Below the pieces are notes generated by a model. The model made no database searches. It was not told the origin of the DNA and saw only the letters and a program-made list of their open reading frames with translations. Shown piece after piece: positions 39,930 to 64,000 of a stretch of DNA of 64,000 bases; the stretch's first letter is position 1; each line of letters begins with the position of its first letter. A program made the position numbers and the translations under genes. The stretch lies in NCBI RefSeq assembly GCF_030867095.1, contig NC_081828.1:1007001-1071000 (forward strand), given 5' to 3'. Origin of the DNA: Alligator mississippiensis (taxonomy: Eukaryota > Chordata > Crocodylia > Alligatoridae).

Positions 39930-40275
39930 AGTGTGGAGAAGGGAGGAAAGGACAGAGGGGTCTGATAACGGTTGCAAATAAGGACGGGTGGTTTGACTGT
40001 GGGTGGTGACAGGCCATTTGGTGCAGCCACGGGGGGCAGGACAGGAGGTCACTTAACGGCCTGAAATTGCAAACAAGGGGACTTTAGGAAGAGCTTGCGC
40101 ACTACGCAGGTAGTCGCGCACTGGAGCAGATTACCTGGAGAGGACGCGGAGCCTTCATCCGCGGACGCTTTGAAGTGCTGGTTGGACAAACGCTGTCTGG
40201 GATGGTCGTGCAGGGCTGGTCCTGCCCGGAGCTGGGACTCGTGAGCATCCTACAGCTCACGCTCAAGCAGGTTTT
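39930..40275 (+). mobile_element. Old CR1 LINE 3' fragment
   Basis: GACTTTAGGAAGAGCTTGCG, GCACTGGAGCAGATTACCTG, TTGGACAAACGCTGTCTGGG and GCAGGGCTGGTCCTGCC correspond to the C-terminal and 3' UTR part of CR1, heavily diverged. An A-rich stretch (40279-40306) follows. Confidence 0.65.
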
Positions 40276-41246
40276 CCTGTTAAAAAAATTAAAAAATAAA
40301 TAAAAATGTCCTTCTTAATTTCACCCCGGCACTTCTCGCTTGTGGCCCGCGCTGGCTCGGAAGCAGAGGAAGGGTCTGGGGAAGGGCGGTGGTGGAGGCA
40401 ACGAGAAGGCTGGCAGCCACCGAGCGGGAGTTGCCCGCAGAGAAGGCGTCGCTAAGGAGGACTCTTCCTTTTTACCTCATTTCATGCTCCAGCGAGAGGT
40501 GGCTTGTTTTAGACTGGAGCCTGTTTCTCTGTTTCTAAGTAGCATCCCTTGAATAGGCACGTCTCTCCCGCGAGCAGACACCACGCGTGCAACGTTTAGC
40601 AAGCCGTGTCCTGACCTGCTCCGCGCCTTCCCATCCCGATCCCGGTTTTCCCTGCGCTCAGCCGCCCGTACAGTTTTCATTTGTAAAACTTCCCAGCGGT
40701 GGCAAATTCTTTTTGCCAGTTCTGACCCGGCACATGTCGGACAGCCAGAAAAACTCTGGTCCCCCCGCCCCGTTAAATGAGTCTGCTGCCCTCTTGCTCG
40801 TTTTCATAAGCAATCTCCCTTCACGTACCAGCCGCGGTGACAGCAAACGTGTCGCTGAATTTCCCTGCCTCCACATTTCTGCTCGTGGCGACTCTGTCCC
40901 ATTTATCATCATAAAATATGGCTCGTGTCAGCCCGAGTGATATGGAGACGTTGGTTTCGGTGCCCAGGAGTGAGCAGCGCGCGGCTGCCAGACCTACAGC
41001 AAGCCGGGCCGAGCCACGGCCCCCTCGGAGCCGAGGTTTCCAGAGACCCACCGCTTCCAGGCTGCATCTGCCGCTTCAGTGACCCGCGCTGCCTCCCGGC
41101 CCGGGCCCTACCCAGCCCTCTGCGGCCGGGGTCCGCACGAGCAGTGTTGAGCGGGGTCCGAGCCGCACCTGGCCACGCCCGGCTCCGAAACGTGGGGCGG
41201 CCGTGGGCAGGCGGAGGGACCGAGCATCTCGGCCGGCTCCTTGAAC

Positions 41247-41612
41247 TGTGACGTGTGTAACCTGGCGTGTGATGTGTCACACATGTGAGCTGCCATGTGA
41301 TGTGCGTGATCCGGTGTGTGATTTTTGGGGTGTGACATCTCATATGATGTATGATGTGTGTGATCTGATGTGTGATATGCATGATCTGGCATGTGACGTG
41401 TGATCTGCTGTGTGATGTCTGTGATCTGGCTTGTGATATGTCACATAATGTGTGATGTGTGTGAGCTGGTGTGCAACATGCGTGCTCTGGCTTGCGATGT
41501 GTCATATGGTGTGTGACGTGTGAGATCTGCTGTATGATGTCCATGACCAGGCCTGTGACGTGTGATCTGGTGTGACGTGTGCCATATGATGTGTGACGTG
41601 CGTGACACGTGC
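41247..41612. repeat. Degenerate TG(A/T)-rich minisatellite with TGACGTG motifs
   Basis: About 365 bp built from variants of GTGTGATGTGTGTGATCTG-like units. The motif TGACGTG occurs at least six times (for example near 41250, 41393, 41514, 41557, 41573 and 41596). It ends about 140 bp before the first KDM4A CCAAT box. Confidence 0.85.
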
Positions 41613-41754
41613 GCCGGGCCCGACGGCTGGGAGCGCATGCGGCCCCGGCCCTGCCCCGCGGGAGGCGCGGCCACACGTGAGATGCCTCGGTCCAGCCCGG
41701 CGTGTCAGCCTCAACCCTAACCTGCCTAGCAACAACCACCGCTTCTCCGCCCTG

Positions 41755-41819
41755 ATTGGCTGGCTCCCTTCCCGAGTCGAATTCCTATTGGTCAGAACCC
41801 GAGGGGGCGCTGCGATTGG
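41755..41819 (-). promoter_or_regulatory. Cluster of three inverted CCAAT boxes (NF-Y sites)
   Basis: ATTGG at 41755-41759, 41787-41791 and 41815-41819, spaced about 30 bp. Regular spacing of about 30 bp is typical of NF-Y-driven promoters. Confidence 0.65.
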
Positions 41820-42030
41820 CCTACAGCCTGGGGGCGCCAGTGTGGGGAGGGGAGAGCGAAGGCCGAGGCAGCGCGGGGACTCTTTGGCGCCTAGAGCGGA
41901 GTCGCACCGGAATCTCTCTATTCTCAACACTCCAACGTATTAGTATCCCTCCGCGCCGGGACTGCTTTCGGGGGCGGCGGACGCCATTCGCTGGCGAAAG
42001 GCCCAGCGCGTGATGGGCGGCAGCGCTTAG

Positions 42031-42097
42031 CCAATGAGAAGGCGGAACTGGCGCGGACCCCACAGCCATTGGTCCGTAGCGGCGCCGGCGCGCCAAT
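42031..42097 (+). promoter_or_regulatory. Second CCAAT cluster near the KDM4A start
   Basis: CCAAT at 42031-42035, ATTGG at 42068-42072 and CCAAT at 42093-42097. The last overlaps an in-frame upstream ATG (42096-42098), which argues that this ATG is in the promoter rather than in mRNA. Confidence 0.65.
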
Positions 42098-42188
42098 GGC
42101 TGCGGGGGGCGGGCCGGGGCGGGGTGTTGGCTGCGGGGCCTGTCAGAGGCCCGAGCCCGGGGCCGGAGGCGGCGGCGGCACCACCAAC

Positions 42189-63403
<21,215 letters not shown>

Positions 63404-64000
63404 GTAAGGAGGGCCTGGGCATCACTGTTCCCGCTGCTGGGGCTCCCTGAAGTCCTGTCTGCAGGGTTTCCTATGCTTGTCCGAGGGGGGAAAGTACTTT
63501 CCTGATGAGCAGAAATGAGAGGAACAGAAGGAAATCTGCTGGTGGGAATCTGGGTTGCTAAATCAATCCTGTTACTAGTATCCCCTGTTCTTGGGCATTA
63601 ACAGTAATTCCAGTTTAGCCATTGGACACAGGTGGTGATACGGTTTAGCTAGTTTTTTGGAGTAGCAGAGAACACTGATATGCAGGAGCCCCTTGGTACC
63701 TGAATTAAAAGGTTGTTCTCTAAGGACCTACAGAACTTTATCTTGTGCCATTCCCTTCCAACTAACAGCACAAGCCTCACCAAATTCAGCCATGCTCTAC
63801 ATGGATGGCTGTACTTGCATATCATGCCTTATAATTACCAGTCCAAGTAATAGGGTGTGAGATTTAAAGATGTTACTGCTCTGAAAAAGCATTTCTCATA
63901 AAACTTACTAAGAAGTTGCCTTTTATCAAATTTGCTTTGGCCATAGTCCAGGCCACTGACTACCAAACTGCAAAAAGCCAAGCTGTTTGCAGAATTCAGG
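63404..64000 (+). other. KDM4A intron 16, truncated by window end
   Basis: Begins with the GTAAGG donor. No further exon, repeat or motif is seen before the window ends. Confidence 0.7.

Larger units (their letters stand above)
32406..41240. other. Intergenic spacer between PTPRF and KDM4A
   Basis: About 9 kb without a convincing gene. It holds CR1 and LINE fragments (33690-34145, 35205-35370, 37825-38770, 39930-40275), a foldback element (37592-37819), a palindromic octamer site (34654-34671) and a MIR-like patch (about 33205-33262). The rest, including 35400-37580 and 38850-39900, shows nothing recognisable. Confidence 0.65.

Noticed and set aside
40909..41739. 276-residue minus-strand open frame rich in His, Thr and Ser
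   Set aside because: It reads the TGTGAT minisatellite and CpG island in antisense; the His/Thr repeats come from the tandem DNA repeat, and there is no domain or splice context.

Overview
This is vertebrate nuclear DNA, most likely from a sauropsid and probably a crocodilian, although a turtle cannot be excluded. The evidence is long spliced genes with vertebrate exon structure, many degenerate CR1 LINE fragments (some ending in TCTATGAA-type 3' tails), a nonautonomous hAT-type element, and protein sequences that match the vertebrate orthologues almost residue for residue. No prokaryotic features (operons, Shine-Dalgarno sites, CRISPR arrays) are present. Species assignment is inference.

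The window holds two protein-coding genes on the + strand, head to tail. The first is the 3' half of PTPRF (LAR receptor tyrosine phosphatase). It runs from the transmembrane exon (2612-2766) through the two tandem phosphatase domains to the stop codon (30915-30917), followed by a 3' UTR of about 1.5 kb with two AATAAA signals. Fourteen constitutive exons encode 673 residues. Two additional in-frame microexons lie in the juxtamembrane region: 12 nt at 3468-3479 and 33 nt at 8980-9012. The ectodomain exons lie upstream of the window.

About 9.8 kb further on is KDM4A (JMJD2A, histone H3K9/H3K36 lysine demethylase). It starts in a CpG island with six CCAAT boxes; the ATG is at 42189. Sixteen coding exons in the window encode 835 residues: JmjN, JmjC, an acidic linker, the first PHD finger and the start of the extended second PHD region. 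The gene continues past the right edge, so the remaining PHD part and the double Tudor domain are missing. All exon junctions were checked for GT/AG and reading phase.

Introns and the intergenic region hold CR1 fragments in both orientations (one with reverse-transcriptase coding sequence), a foldback element of about 230 bp, a hAT-type MITE, a TGACGTG-rich degenerate minisatellite just upstream of the KDM4A promoter, a 28-bp-arm hairpin in a PTPRF intron, and several AT-rich homeodomain-like islands in the otherwise GC-rich PTPRF introns. Base composition changes sharply at about 43 kb, from very GC-rich (PTPRF, spacer, KDM4A exon 1) to AT-richer (rest of KDM4A).

PTPRF acts at the plasma membrane in neurite growth, synapse and adhesion signalling, and KDM4A acts in the nucleus on chromatin. 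Nothing indicates that they share a pathway. Their adjacency matches the human arrangement and the parallel PTPRS/KDM4B and PTPRD/KDM4C linkages.
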